Source: Deltaproteobacteria bacterium (GTDB lineage: Bacteria; Desulfobacterota; Desulfuromonadia; Geobacterales; Geobacteraceae). Taken from it: a stretch of 64,000 bases of DNA. Of the stretch, positions 17,564 through 26,161 are shown in pieces. The stretch covers positions 16,591 to 80,590 of the forward strand of contig SBEG01000020.1 in assembly GCA_009668975.1 (NCBI GenBank), in the 5' to 3' direction. Positions within the stretch are counted from its first letter, which is position 1; every line of letters starts with the position of its first letter. Both the position numbers and the translations under genes were made by a program. Under the pieces are notes generated by a model that did no database searches, was not told the DNA's origin, and worked only from the letters and a program-made list of their open reading frames with translations.

Positions 17564-18498
17564 TAACGGCCACTTTGTTGGTCACGACTGCTGGTTACGC
17601 TGCGACCGGATATATCGATACACCGGACGAGTGTTATCTGCTCGAAAAAGTCACGGGCAACCAAATATACCTGAAGGCCGCGGGCAAATGTGAGGGACGT
17701 CCGGGTCGGGCCTACGCTGAAGCTTCCGGCACAGTACGCGTGTTTCTAGACGGGAATTTTTGGCGGGAGCAGGAGTTGACACCTCTAGCTATCCCTGACA
17801 TCGAGGCATCGTTGAAAAAGGCCCAGAAACTTGAGAGTACCTTGAAGATTCCTCAAAATATCCACGCAAGCAGCATGGTAAAAGAAGCGGAAAAACTTAA
17901 CTCTGTCTATCAGTCTCCCAAGTTCCAGAAGCAGCTGAACGATGAAGCAGAGCGCCTTAAGAAAGAAGTTTTCAAGGTACAGCCAGGGGAATACTACTCT
18001 GAAGTTCCGAAACAAGGAAAGACGGCAGCAGCAAAACTAGCTGGTGATGAAAGGGTCTACCTGTTCATCTCATCCTCTATGCCGATGGCCACAATCAGGA
18101 ACTATGTCGCTTCGGTTGCAAGGTTCCGTGATGACAACATTGTGATTGTTTTGAGGGGTTTCGTGGGAGGAATGTCCAAGATTGGCCCGACAGTTCAGTT
18201 TACTTCCGCAGCCTTAAAAGAAAATCCGCTCTGTGAAGGCAGGGATTGCACCATGCACCCTGTGAGTTTTGTAATTGACCCACTCCTGTTCCGCCGTTAC
18301 GGGGTCATGCGAGTACCTGCTGTTGTCTTTGCCAAAGGGGTAACGCCCGCGGCACCTGAGGGGAGCGAAGGTGATTTGGCGAACAGTGTCTCGTCGTCTT
18401 CAACCATCTACGGTGACGCTTCGCTCGAGTACATGCTGGACAAGATCAGACAAGACACAGGGTCTGCTTCGTTAAAGGGTTTGTTGGCGAAACGGTAG
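17536..18498 (+). CDS. trbC: TrbC, F-type pilus assembly protein
   Basis: This 320-aa protein has a signal peptide ending near GYAAT, a charged helical middle (about 90-155) and a C-terminal thioredoxin-like TrbC domain. The domain starts at VYLFISSSMPMATIRNYV, a strongly conserved TrbC/TraW-TrbC motif, and continues with VLRGFVGGM and the YGVMRVPAVVFAKG cis-Pro region. TrbC works with TraW and TraU in pilus assembly. In F the order is also traW-traU-trbC. The N-terminal extension is longer than in F TrbC (about 210 aa). Confidence 0.9.
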   Translation: MLRRIQLSLITATLLVTTAGYAATGYIDTPDECYLLEKVTGNQIYLKAAGKCEGRPGRAYAEASGTVRVFLDGNFWREQELTPLAIPDIEASLKKAQKLESTLKIPQNIHASSMVKEAEKLNSVYQSPKFQKQLNDEAERLKKEVFKVQPGEYYSEVPKQGKTAAAKLAGDERVYLFISSSMPMATIRNYVASVARFRDDNIVIVLRGFVGGMSKIGPTVQFTSAALKENPLCEGRDCTMHPVSFVIDPLLFRRYGVMRVPAVVFAKGVTPAAPEGSEGDLANSVSSSSTIYGDASLEYMLDKIRQDTGSASLKGLLAKR

Positions 18499-18521
18499 GT
18501 GTCCCATCGGAAGGAGTGTCA

Positions 18522-18794
18522 ATGAAGCTGATTTTCGTTATTTTGTGCTGGATCACATGGGGGATTGCCGCTGTGTCCTGGTTGCGCTTCGACACGATAA
18601 CGATGTGGATCTGCCGGCCTCACTATTGGTGGGAGTCACGCGAAATAATACTCTGCATTTCCATTTTCACGCTGATGGCGGCAATCTGCACAACGGCTTT
18701 GTATTTCAGTCGTTTTGCAAGGAGAGCGCTTCTGGCACATCGAGAACACCGCTCTGCAACAAGTTCGGTTCCTGATCTAGGGGTAACTCAATGA
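18522..18794 (+). CDS. small two-helix membrane protein
   Basis: This 90-aa protein has two predicted membrane helices (about residues 3-20 and 40-62) and a basic C-terminal tail. I do not recognise a family. AAGGAG at 18511-18516 supports the ATG at 18522. Its TGA overlaps the ATG of the GT-C-like gene, so it may belong with the modification cassette and not with trbC. Confidence 0.6.
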   Translation: MKLIFVILCWITWGIAAVSWLRFDTITMWICRPHYWWESREIILCISIFTLMAAICTTALYFSRFARRALLAHREHRSATSSVPDLGVTQ

Positions 18795-20143
18795 AGATGC
18801 TCTTTTCCAACTATATTGACCAAGCCAAAGCCACATTCAAAATGACTTCGGTACGCTTTTGCAAGGATCTTTCCTGGTCTGAGCTGGCTTTATGTTTTGC
18901 TTTCTACTGCCTGCTGATGGTTATTTTCCCGACCGAACCTTCCGATGATCTCCTCCGTCACATGAAGGCATACACCTACGGCTACGACTATCGTCAGATG
19001 TGGCCATTTTCCCCCGGCGTACCGAGCTTCAATTTGTACTACCTGTTCGACGTGTTTGCAGGTGGCGTACACCAGCTGTTCGGACCGCATGGCTTTGCGG
19101 TGATCCAGATCCTGGTGGTGCTTCTCTATGCTGCGGCGATCTTTTGGCTGCTCGAGGGAGCATCCAGCCGGAACTGGCGTTTCACCCTGATGATGGTCAT
19201 CCTCTCACTGGTTTTCTTCCGGATATCCCTGGCCCGTCCCGCAACCTTCGAGTCCGGCCTGTTTCTCCTCGCCCTGGCCGCCTGCAATGACAAACGGGTT
19301 ACCTGGTGGATGCACTTGCTCCTGGGTTGCCTGATAGCATGCTTCTACCATTTGTTCTTCATCTATCTGATTCCGCTGATCATTTACCGCCGTGCCTATA
19401 TCGGCAGTCTGCTCTGCGGCTTGGCGGGGTGGGTAATGTACGGGGGGATGAACTATTTCCATGTGATCTGGAAGGTGGTCTCCATTCAGGCGCAACGTGG
19501 AGCGATCCGGGTTGCGGAGAACCAGACGATTGTATATGCCTTGCTTCCCTCCCTGTTTATTCTGCTCCCAGTCCTTTTTTACTGGCGTAAAGACGTGAAG
19601 CGGCTTATCGCAACCAGCTGGTTTTTCTTATCCAACCAGATGCGCTACATGGAGGTGATACTTCCTTCCCTGGCCTCGTATGCAAAGCATTGGAACGTGA
19701 AACTGCCACAGATAGCGGTTGCCCTTATTCTCATTTCACTCTGTTTCTTCCGTCCGGTTACACGCCCGGATGACTCCTGGGCCGTTCTCAAAGGGGTAGT
19801 ACCAGCAGGAAGCCGCGTTCTTTGCCTGCATTCCGATCCCATGTTTAAGTTGGTCTATGCCAACGACAATCTGCAAGTTTCCCCCTGCCTTGATGCCGGA
19901 TGGGACACGGATGAGGTCAAGACGGCCATCCTGGACGCCGGGAACGCCGGAACGTTCAGCGAGAACGTACTGACGGGAAAACAATACGAATACGTAGTTG
20001 AAAACACCCTGAAGGAGATACCACCCGGGTTGGAGCTATACAGGGTAGCCGGCAAGTACCGGATTTGGAAAGTACCTCCAGCAATTGGCTCTGTACTTGG
20101 GAGTGCCGCTAGAACAGGAGGAATACCGTGTCGCGAGAGCTGA
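18791..20143 (+). CDS. polytopic membrane protein, GT-C-like glycosyltransferase candidate
   Basis: This 450-aa protein has roughly eight to ten hydrophobic helices. The first extracytoplasmic loop, after the helix at about 30-48, holds an acidic pair in EPSDDLLRHMKAY. GT-C enzymes, which move sugars from polyprenyl-phosphate donors on the outside of the inner membrane, carry their catalytic DD/DxD/ED motif in exactly this loop. The C-terminal 110 residues form a soluble domain. The adjacent gene encodes a polyprenyl-phosphate glycosyltransferase, which would make such a donor. Family assignment is inferred from topology, motif and neighbour. The gene overlaps its neighbours on both sides (4 and 16 bases). 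Confidence 0.6.
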   Translation: MKMLFSNYIDQAKATFKMTSVRFCKDLSWSELALCFAFYCLLMVIFPTEPSDDLLRHMKAYTYGYDYRQMWPFSPGVPSFNLYYLFDVFAGGVHQLFGPHGFAVIQILVVLLYAAAIFWLLEGASSRNWRFTLMMVILSLVFFRISLARPATFESGLFLLALAACNDKRVTWWMHLLLGCLIACFYHLFFIYLIPLIIYRRAYIGSLLCGLAGWVMYGGMNYFHVIWKVVSIQAQRGAIRVAENQTIVYALLPSLFILLPVLFYWRKDVKRLIATSWFFLSNQMRYMEVILPSLASYAKHWNVKLPQIAVALILISLCFFRPVTRPDDSWAVLKGVVPAGSRVLCLHSDPMFKLVYANDNLQVSPCLDAGWDTDEVKTAILDAGNAGTFSENVLTGKQYEYVVENTLKEIPPGLELYRVAGKYRIWKVPPAIGSVLGSAARTGGIPCRES

Positions 20144-21351
20144 CAATTCTTATGCCGTGTCTCAATGAGGCGCTTACTCTCGGAACCTGTATCAACCGGG
20201 CCAAAAAGCTCCTGTCTGATCACGGGATCGATGGAGAGGTCTTGGTCTCCGACAACGGTTCAACGGATGGCAGCCAGGAAATTGCTCTCAGCCTTGGCGC
20301 CCGGGTCGTCAACTGCCATGTACGGGGTTACGGAGCAGCTCTGCAGCAGGGGATAGAGCATGCCTCTGGAGAGTATATTCTTATGGGCGACAGTGACGAC
20401 TCGTACCACTTCGACGAGGCTTTCCCCATGATTGAAAAGTTGCGCGAAGGCTGCGATGTCTGCATGGGAACACGGCTACGAGGCGAGATCAGGCCCGGGG
20501 CTATGCCGTTCATGAACAGGTACTTGGGAAACCCGCTGCTCACCTTTATCGGCCAGAAGCTGTTCCGGATCCCTACCAGCGATTTCCATTGCGGCATGAG
20601 GGCATTCCGCACCGACAGGGTAAGAGGTATCAAGCTGGTTACCACCGGGATGGAGTGGGCCTCTGAAATGGTTATCCAGGCCAGACTTCATGGCCTGCGC
20701 ATGATGGAGGTTCCCATTACTCTCCACAAGGACGGCCGGGATCGTCCGCCGCATCTACGCAGGTGGCGGGACGGTTGGCGACACCTGCGGTTCATGCTCC
20801 TGCATGCTCCCAACTGGCTCTTTGTGCTGCCCGGCATGACTCTGATTACTCTCGGCATGCTGGGAGAATCAGCACTCATCCCCGGTATGGTCCAGGTAGG
20901 CAAAGCGGCTCTGGATATTCACACCATGCTGGTGCTGGCTTTTATGATGCTCGCTGGTGTCCAGCTGCTCTTCACCGGGATGATGGCTAACGTGTATTCC
21001 CACACCAACGGGGTACTGCCCTACACCGAAGAATACCTGCGGTCGTTGAAGGGTTTTTCTCTTGAAAAGCTGCTTCTGCTGGCCCTGGTAGTCGGTGGGG
21101 TAGGGGGGCTTGGTTTCGCGGGGGTTATCTGGAAATGGTACCAGGCCGGGTTCGGGGCGCTCGACGTAGAAGTAACCATGCGGCTCCTGATACCGTCGAT
21201 GACATTACTGTCGATCGCAGGGCAGGCCGTGCTGAACGGTTTCATGTTATCGGTCCTTTTCCTGCCGACCAGATCGTCTTTGAATCTGTATGGCTGTAAA
21301 CGGGTAGGGGAGCAAACCGGATCACTTGAGGCAGTAGGGGAGGCCGTGTGA
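20128..21351 (+). CDS. GT2 polyprenyl-phosphate glycosyltransferase
   Basis: This 407-aa protein is a GT2-family enzyme of the dolichol/undecaprenyl-phosphate glycosyltransferase type. The N-terminal catalytic domain (about 1-215) begins ELTILMPCLNEALTL, then has VLVSDNGSTDGS and the metal-binding DSDDSYHF motif. GTRLRGEIRPGAMP and SDFHCGMRAFR follow, both typical of this branch. The C-terminal half has three to four membrane helices. It likely transfers a sugar from a nucleotide donor to a lipid phosphate on the inner leaflet. A GTG start at 20128 follows AGGAGG. It would supply the adjacent GT-C-like enzyme. Confidence 0.88.
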   Translation: MSRELTILMPCLNEALTLGTCINRAKKLLSDHGIDGEVLVSDNGSTDGSQEIALSLGARVVNCHVRGYGAALQQGIEHASGEYILMGDSDDSYHFDEAFPMIEKLREGCDVCMGTRLRGEIRPGAMPFMNRYLGNPLLTFIGQKLFRIPTSDFHCGMRAFRTDRVRGIKLVTTGMEWASEMVIQARLHGLRMMEVPITLHKDGRDRPPHLRRWRDGWRHLRFMLLHAPNWLFVLPGMTLITLGMLGESALIPGMVQVGKAALDIHTMLVLAFMMLAGVQLLFTGMMANVYSHTNGVLPYTEEYLRSLKGFSLEKLLLLALVVGGVGGLGFAGVIWKWYQAGFGALDVEVTMRLLIPSMTLLSIAGQAVLNGFMLSVLFLPTRSSLNLYGCKRVGEQTGSLEAVGEAV

Positions 21352-22073
21352 GGAACGAAGCATTGTCAGCTACTAAGTCCGAGTTTGACGCCTATGCGGT
21401 GGATTATCGCGAGATCGTTAACCGATCCATCAGGTGGAGCGGTGAAGAGTATGAGTATTTCATCGATCGACGGGTGCGGATGATGAAACTACGTCTCGAT
21501 CGGCACTGTTCCCTTTCTTCGCCATGGCAACACTCTGTTCTCGATTTCGGGTGCGGCACCGGTGTGACAGAAAACTTTTTGAGAAACTGTTTCCCGGATT
21601 CCAGCCTCTTCGGCGTCGACCTTTCTGACGATAGTATTCAATTGGCGAGACAGACGAACTCCTCGGGGGCTGCCTTTACGACAGGGGACGGGAAATCGTT
21701 GCCTTATCAGGACAAAAAATTCGACCTCATATATACGAACGGAACCATGCACCATATCCCCGCTGAAGAGCGGTTGGGAGTCCTCTCTGAACTCAAACGC
21801 GTACTGGCGCCTGGTGGCTTCCTGTTTCTGTTTGAAAACAATCCCCTGAATCCGCTGATGACGCGGGCCATGCTGGCAAACCCGTTTGATGCCGGGATCC
21901 AGCCTATCAGTACGAAGAAGCTTCGGTACCTGTCGCAGTCAGTGGGGTTTAGCGTAGTAGCGTTGTGGTATGCCTTTTTCTTCCCTCGTTTTCTGAAAAC
22001 ACTGCGTACCTGGGAAGCAAGAATGGAGTGGATCCCTTTAGGAGCGCAGTATTGCATCTGCTTGACGAGGTAG
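21348..22073 (+). CDS. SAM-dependent class I methyltransferase
   Basis: This 241-aa protein has the class I fold with motif I VLDFGCGTGVTENFL near residue 65, an acidic residue at the end of strand 2 (GVDLSDDSIQ), and motif III-type FDLIYTNGTMHHI. It is a UbiE/Methyltransf_11-like enzyme. Substrate cannot be read from sequence. The GTG start overlaps the GT2 stop (GTGA), so it is coupled to the glycosyltransferase genes. A methylated sugar or lipid is a plausible product. Confidence 0.85.
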   Translation: MRNEALSATKSEFDAYAVDYREIVNRSIRWSGEEYEYFIDRRVRMMKLRLDRHCSLSSPWQHSVLDFGCGTGVTENFLRNCFPDSSLFGVDLSDDSIQLARQTNSSGAAFTTGDGKSLPYQDKKFDLIYTNGTMHHIPAEERLGVLSELKRVLAPGGFLFLFENNPLNPLMTRAMLANPFDAGIQPISTKKLRYLSQSVGFSVVALWYAFFFPRFLKTLRTWEARMEWIPLGAQYCICLTR

Positions 22074-22076
22074 ACC

Positions 22077-23018
22077 ATGCTTGAAACGGAATCAGCTACT
22101 TGCTTGTTATGCAACGAGGGCACGGACAGTTTGCCGGTTGCCTCCGGGTGGGACTTCGAGTATCGGACCACTTTCGACGAGTACCAATTTCAGCAGTGTG
22201 TCCGGTGTGGTTTGGTCTTTCTCAAAGAGCGTCCGGTTGCGAAAGAAATGCCCAGGATCTATCCGGACAACTATTACTCGGCAGATGACTCGGAAGGTGG
22301 TCCAAAGGTAACAGCCTTCTTCCGGAATCACATTGAGGCATCGAAAGTACGACGCTATCAAAGATTATTGGGCGAGGGACGAAAAGAAGTCCTCGATATT
22401 GGCTGCGGCAGCGGCAGATTGCTCGACATGATGAAGAGAAACACGAGCGGATGGAAATTGAGCGGCATCGAAATATGCCTTCCGGCCGCGGTCACCGCAC
22501 TTTTGAAGGGATATGACGTGTCTCACGCAGATTTTGAGGAGGACGATCTTGTTTGGCAGGATGCAAGTTTTGACCTGGCTCTGATGCACCAGGTTATTGA
22601 ACACACAAGGAACCCCCGAGAAGTCCTCCGCAGGGCGGCAAGGCTTCTGCGTTCAGGCGGGCTGCTTTCCATTGAGACACCGGATGTGCAGAGCCTTGAT
22701 TTCCAGATATTCAAGCGCCGCTACTGGGGCGGATATCATATCCCCCGTCACTTCTACCTGTTCAATAAGCGGTCGCTTGCAGCACTCCTGGAACAAGAAG
22801 GGTTTGAGATCATTTGCATCACATCGATTCTTTCTCCGGTCTTCTGGATACATTCCGTCCATAACTGGTTGGTCGATACAAAGTGGGGCAGGGGAGCCGC
22901 CCGATTATTCCATTACCGCAATCCTGTGATGCTCGGTGCGGCAACATCCATAGAACTGATTCAAACATCGCTCTTTCGACGGAGTTCCAACATGCAGATT
23001 CTCGCAAGGAGACTTTAG
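22077..23018 (+). CDS. SAM methyltransferase with N-terminal zinc-ribbon
   Basis: This 313-aa protein starts with a four-Cys zinc-binding segment (CLLCNE at about residues 10-15 and CVRCGLVF near 40), as in sugar C-methyltransferase-type and Methyltransf_23 proteins of polysaccharide clusters. The methyltransferase domain follows with VLDIGCGSGRLLDMM near residue 105 and FDLALMHQVIEH. This architecture is common in nucleotide-sugar or glycan methylation loci. It starts three bases after the previous stop and overlaps the radical SAM gene by one base. Confidence 0.85.
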   Translation: MLETESATCLLCNEGTDSLPVASGWDFEYRTTFDEYQFQQCVRCGLVFLKERPVAKEMPRIYPDNYYSADDSEGGPKVTAFFRNHIEASKVRRYQRLLGEGRKEVLDIGCGSGRLLDMMKRNTSGWKLSGIEICLPAAVTALLKGYDVSHADFEEDDLVWQDASFDLALMHQVIEHTRNPREVLRRAARLLRSGGLLSIETPDVQSLDFQIFKRRYWGGYHIPRHFYLFNKRSLAALLEQEGFEIICITSILSPVFWIHSVHNWLVDTKWGRGAARLFHYRNPVMLGAATSIELIQTSLFRRSSNMQILARRL

Positions 23019-24061
23019 TGGCTAACATTCAAAACTATCTTTTTACGGTAAAAAGCTGTTTCAGAAAACCGGCTCTTTTCAAAAGGATGTTGCCCGGATA
23101 TGCACGTTCGCTGCTGTGCAAGGCAGGACCTTTGCGCTTCATGGATGTCGCGATCGGCTATGACTGTAATTTTCAGTGCAAGCACTGTTCGGCCGAAGCG
23201 CTGAAACGGGACGAAACATTGCTCACTCTGGCCGAGTACTGTCTGTTCGCTGAGGAGGCAATGTCATGCGGCGTCGTGGCCTTCCACTTCACCGGCGGTG
23301 AGCCGCTATTGCGGCCTGACCTGATGGATATTGTCCAGGCTTTCCAGCCGCAAAGAAACTTCATCTCCGTTGCGAGTAATGGCTGGTTCGTTAACGATTC
23401 ATTCTTGAAAGACTTCAAGGAAGTCGGTGGAGATGCACTCTGTATCAGCGTGGATAGTGTCGTGCCTGAAACGCATGACGAGTTCCGCAACAGGAGCGGA
23501 TCCTGGAAGAAGGCTGTTGAAGGACTTCGTTTGGCGTCGAAGTATGGTTTCCGGACCCTGCTCTCCGCCACGGTGACGCACCAAGCGATGCACGACGGAA
23601 GTCTGGAAGAGTTGACCCGATTCTCTAAATCACTGGGGGCTGTTCTCTCACTGAACCTTGCCGTGCCGGCCGGCAATTGGCAGGGGTGCATGGACTTTAT
23701 TCTTACGCCTGACGACCGGGCTGCTCTCAATGCTCATATCAAGGCAAATCCGCATGTGCGGACCGACTTCCAATCAAATTGGCGGATCCGGGGCTGCCCG
23801 GCAATGAAAGAGAAGTGTTATCTAACCCCTTACGGGGAGGTAATCCCTTGTCCTTTCATTCATGTGGCGTTTGGGAATGTGCGGAAACAGCCTCTACGCC
23901 GGATACGGGCAGAGGCACTACGCCATAGGTGGCTGAAGGAGTACCAACCGGTCTGCATCGCCGCGGAGTGCCTGGAATTCATCGAGTCGGCTGGTTGTTA
24001 CAACGGGGGAAAGAGAAGTCTGCCGCTGGATTATCGGGCTTCTGGAGCTTTTTGCCAATGA
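23018..24061 (+). CDS. radical SAM/SPASM enzyme
   Basis: This 347-aa protein contains the radical SAM cluster motif CNFQCKHC (about residues 47-54), GGEP for SAM binding (FHFTGGEPLL) and a C-terminal SPASM-type Cys set (GCPAMKEKCYLTPYGEVIPCPF, then CIAAEC and GC). SPASM proteins modify peptides or small molecules using extra Fe-S clusters. The GTG start at 23018 sits after AGGAG and overlaps the previous stop. The stop overlaps the ATG of a 78-aa gene (ATGA), so the two products are made together. It may act on a peptide or on the glycan or lipid built by the preceding genes. Confidence 0.85.
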   Translation: MANIQNYLFTVKSCFRKPALFKRMLPGYARSLLCKAGPLRFMDVAIGYDCNFQCKHCSAEALKRDETLLTLAEYCLFAEEAMSCGVVAFHFTGGEPLLRPDLMDIVQAFQPQRNFISVASNGWFVNDSFLKDFKEVGGDALCISVDSVVPETHDEFRNRSGSWKKAVEGLRLASKYGFRTLLSATVTHQAMHDGSLEELTRFSKSLGAVLSLNLAVPAGNWQGCMDFILTPDDRAALNAHIKANPHVRTDFQSNWRIRGCPAMKEKCYLTPYGEVIPCPFIHVAFGNVRKQPLRRIRAEALRHRWLKEYQPVCIAAECLEFIESAGCYNGGKRSLPLDYRASGAFCQ

Positions 24062-24294
24062 AGAACTGGGAACCTTTAGAGATTTTCTTGGCAAGTAGCA
24101 GCTCGCTGGGCGATTTCATGTTTATGCATTGTTCAGCCGTCGGTGGAGAGACGATCTACTCCTATAAACACCGCAACACCCGGCGTTATCTGAACTTGGA
24201 TAACCAAGGAAACTGTTATACCCATGGTGGAGTGGGTGAGTATAAGTATAGGCAAATCACGCCGCAGGAAGCACTGGCACATGTCTTTTCATAA
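24058..24294 (+). CDS. 78-aa protein coupled to the radical SAM enzyme
   Basis: I do not recognise this 78-aa protein. It starts at the ATG overlapping the radical SAM stop codon; no other start fits. It has no signal peptide. The C-terminal half is rich in Tyr, Gly, Asn and Arg (SYKHRNTRRYLNLDNQGN, then YTHGGVGEYKYRQITP) and has two Cys. Tight coupling to a SPASM enzyme makes a substrate or partner role possible. It could equally be a small regulatory or binding protein. Confidence 0.55.
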   Translation: MKNWEPLEIFLASSSSLGDFMFMHCSAVGGETIYSYKHRNTRRYLNLDNQGNCYTHGGVGEYKYRQITPQEALAHVFS

Positions 24295-24357
24295 TGCGGC
24301 CAACCAGAAGAGGAGGTCGTGTGCGAAGCAATCCGCCATGGCTTCCGGGGAGAAATT

Positions 24358-24717
24358 ATGCAAGAAGCGACAAGCAGTACAGCAACCGCATCATCGGAAA
24401 CCGTGCCTGGAAGCATCCAGGGGAATAAATCTCCGACGTGGACCAGAATCGCCCTTGCGTGCGTGTGCGTCAGCGTCATTTCGTCAATTGCGTCGATTGC
24501 TGCCTACGATCACTGGTATGCACAGAAGGTTGTGGCAGTGGACCTCAAGGGGTATATCACCCAGCAGCGAGATAACTATGTTGCCGGCAAGATTTCTGAC
24601 GAGCAGTTGAGGCGCTCCCTGGACCGGTTGGAACAAGTAGTGACCTCGATTCCCAAGAATAAGGCAGTCCTTATGGGCGATCTGGTGGTTCGCAATGTTG
24701 AAATCATTAAACCGTAG
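24358..24717 (+). CDS. trbI: TrbI, F-type pilus assembly/retraction protein
   Basis: This 119-aa protein has one membrane helix (about residues 25-47) and a periplasmic domain matching F-type TrbI: VAVDLKGYITQQRDNYVAGK, then QLRRSLDRLEQVV and NKAVLMGDLVVRN. TrbI in F is an inner-membrane protein that influences pilus retraction. I chose ATG 24358 because GGGGAG precedes it by five bases; a GTG at 24319 is too close to AGGAGG. The 3' end overlaps the peptidase gene by 23 bases. In F, trbI lies near traC and traW, so the modification cassette appears to have been inserted beside it. Confidence 0.87.
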   Translation: MQEATSSTATASSETVPGSIQGNKSPTWTRIALACVCVSVISSIASIAAYDHWYAQKVVAVDLKGYITQQRDNYVAGKISDEQLRRSLDRLEQVVTSIPKNKAVLMGDLVVRNVEIIKP

Positions 24718-25183
24718 GCAACTTTTCATCCTGGCGGCTTTTCTCGTGCTGGCCGTCCCGGCACTGAGCTTCACTGCGCCGCGGTTCTTCTGTGTTGCGC
24801 TGCCGCCCTCGCTTTTCCATGTGCTGTTCTGGGTTGATAAAGATACGAGCAGAATAGGGCGTGGGGATTACGTGATGTTCACGCATGCCGACAAGGCCAC
24901 CAACGGTAAGAAACTGCAAATGGTCAAACTTGTCGGCTGTTCTGAAGGGGATGTGCTGACTGTCGACACTATCAAGAGGTATTTCTGCAACGGTGAATAC
25001 ATTGGGCGGGCCAAGGATCGAGCCCTGAACGGGAAACCGCTCCGGAACTTCTCCTGGAACGGGACTGTCCCCCCGGGAATGATTCTGCCCATGGGACAGC
25101 ATAAGGATAGCTACGACGGACGCTATTACGGCTTTATTGCGAAGAGCGACGTCAAGCGCAAGGCGCATCCGGTTTTCGAGTGA
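24695..25183 (+). CDS. traF: TraF/TrhF-type S26 signal peptidase
   Basis: This 162-aa protein is an S26 peptidase of the conjugative type (RP4 TraF, R27/SXT TrhF), not the thioredoxin-like F TraF. An N-terminal membrane helix (about 9-30) is followed by a candidate catalytic Ser39 (PPSLFHVLFW) and a candidate Lys78 (QMVKLVGC). The end motif SYDGRYYGFI is typical of S26 enzymes. RP4 TraF cleaves and cyclises the TrbC pilin. Here the likely substrate is the TraA-like prepilin or another exported T4SS protein. It starts within trbI. Confidence 0.85.
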   Translation: MLKSLNRRQLFILAAFLVLAVPALSFTAPRFFCVALPPSLFHVLFWVDKDTSRIGRGDYVMFTHADKATNGKKLQMVKLVGCSEGDVLTVDTIKRYFCNGEYIGRAKDRALNGKPLRNFSWNGTVPPGMILPMGQHKDSYDGRYYGFIAKSDVKRKAHPVFE

Positions 25184-25190
25184 GGCTACA

Positions 25191-25877
25191 ATGGACATTG
25201 GCTTGAATGAGATTCTTACAGCGTGCGACCGAAGCCGTAAAGTAACGTTATTCGAACCGTTTCTGAACCACTTTACCAACATTGACTATGCCTGTGTTAT
25301 GTCGGAGATCTGTCTGCAGTCTTCAGAGGCACTGAAAAGAGACCCTGTCGGTTGCGGCTGGTTCAAAAGAACTTACGAAACCTGGGAAACACTTACGGGA
25401 GTTTCTTCTTCACAGGCAAGGATGGTGTGCATAAAACTTGCTGAGCAGAAGTTTATCGAAATGGAAATCCGGGACAGGGTTAGTCATTTCAGGGCAATTC
25501 CTGAATCCATCGCCCGTCTTGTGGCTCTTGAGCCTCCTGTTGAGCCTGGCGAGAAATCGCCATTAGGTATCTGCCCGGAATGTGGGGCTTCCGTGAAAGA
25601 AGGTCAGAGGTCCTATTACTGCTCCTCGTGGAAAAAAGAAGGATCAAATTGCTGTTTCTGCTTATGGAAAGATACGCTCTCTCGCAACGGGAAGAAGTTG
25701 ATTACGCAGGAAGAAGTCAGACTGCTCCTGGCGGGGAGAGTAATCGAGTTGCGAAACCTTGTCTCCAACAAAAATACGAAGCTGTTTTCCTGCAAAGGGA
25801 AATTGCACAAGCGGGACACCGGAAAGTACGGGATTAAATACGTTTTTGCGGAAAAGAAAAAAGGAAGAGGAGTGTAG
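25191..25877 (+). CDS. winged-helix protein with topoisomerase-type zinc ribbon and C-terminal repeat
   Basis: This 228-aa protein joins an N-terminal helical DNA-binding-like part (about 40-105, with LTGVSSSQARMVCIKLAEQ resembling a winged helix) to a C-terminal module typical of topoisomerase III tails. That module has CPECGASVKEGQRSYYC (about 126-142), a CCFCLWK pair and an ITQEEVRLLLAGR...LFSCKGKL repeat. The module binds single-stranded DNA in topoisomerases; no topoisomerase catalytic domain is present. TGAGG precedes ATG 25191, eight bases after the peptidase stop. A role in handling transferred DNA is an inference. Confidence 0.65.
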   Translation: MDIGLNEILTACDRSRKVTLFEPFLNHFTNIDYACVMSEICLQSSEALKRDPVGCGWFKRTYETWETLTGVSSSQARMVCIKLAEQKFIEMEIRDRVSHFRAIPESIARLVALEPPVEPGEKSPLGICPECGASVKEGQRSYYCSSWKKEGSNCCFCLWKDTLSRNGKKLITQEEVRLLLAGRVIELRNLVSNKNTKLFSCKGKLHKRDTGKYGIKYVFAEKKKGRGV

Positions 25878-25879
25878 AT

Positions 25880-26152
25880 ATGCCCGATAAATCGAACATG
25901 CTGGCGATCGATTGGCTGAATCCTCTTCGCCATGTTGATGTGGAGACATACACAGCCTTCTGGCGGCACCTGTACAATACCGTTCTGCATGGCTTTTGGG
26001 CACGGTTTTTCTTTTTCTCTCTCATGTTCCTGGCCTTTTGGACTGGAGTGCGAAGCAGAAACCCGACTCTGGCAGTGGTTTGTCTGCTGATGGCTGCCGT
26101 CATCGCGTATTGTGGCGGGTTGGTCGACTGGGTTCGGACGGTGGGCATCTAG
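25880..26152 (+). CDS. small membrane protein of the transfer cluster
   Basis: This 90-aa protein has a soluble N-terminal part (about 1-40) and two membrane helices (about 42-58 and 64-80). No family is recognised. It begins two bases after the preceding stop and is followed ten bases later by another membrane protein gene, so it belongs to the operon. GGAAGAGGAG precedes the ATG. Confidence 0.6.
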   Translation: MPDKSNMLAIDWLNPLRHVDVETYTAFWRHLYNTVLHGFWARFFFFSLMFLAFWTGVRSRNPTLAVVCLLMAAVIAYCGGLVDWVRTVGI

Positions 26153-26161
26153 GAGACTTCT

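Noticed and set aside
24695..25183. Thioredoxin-like F-type TraF
   Set aside because: The protein lacks a thioredoxin fold and matches S26 peptidases instead.
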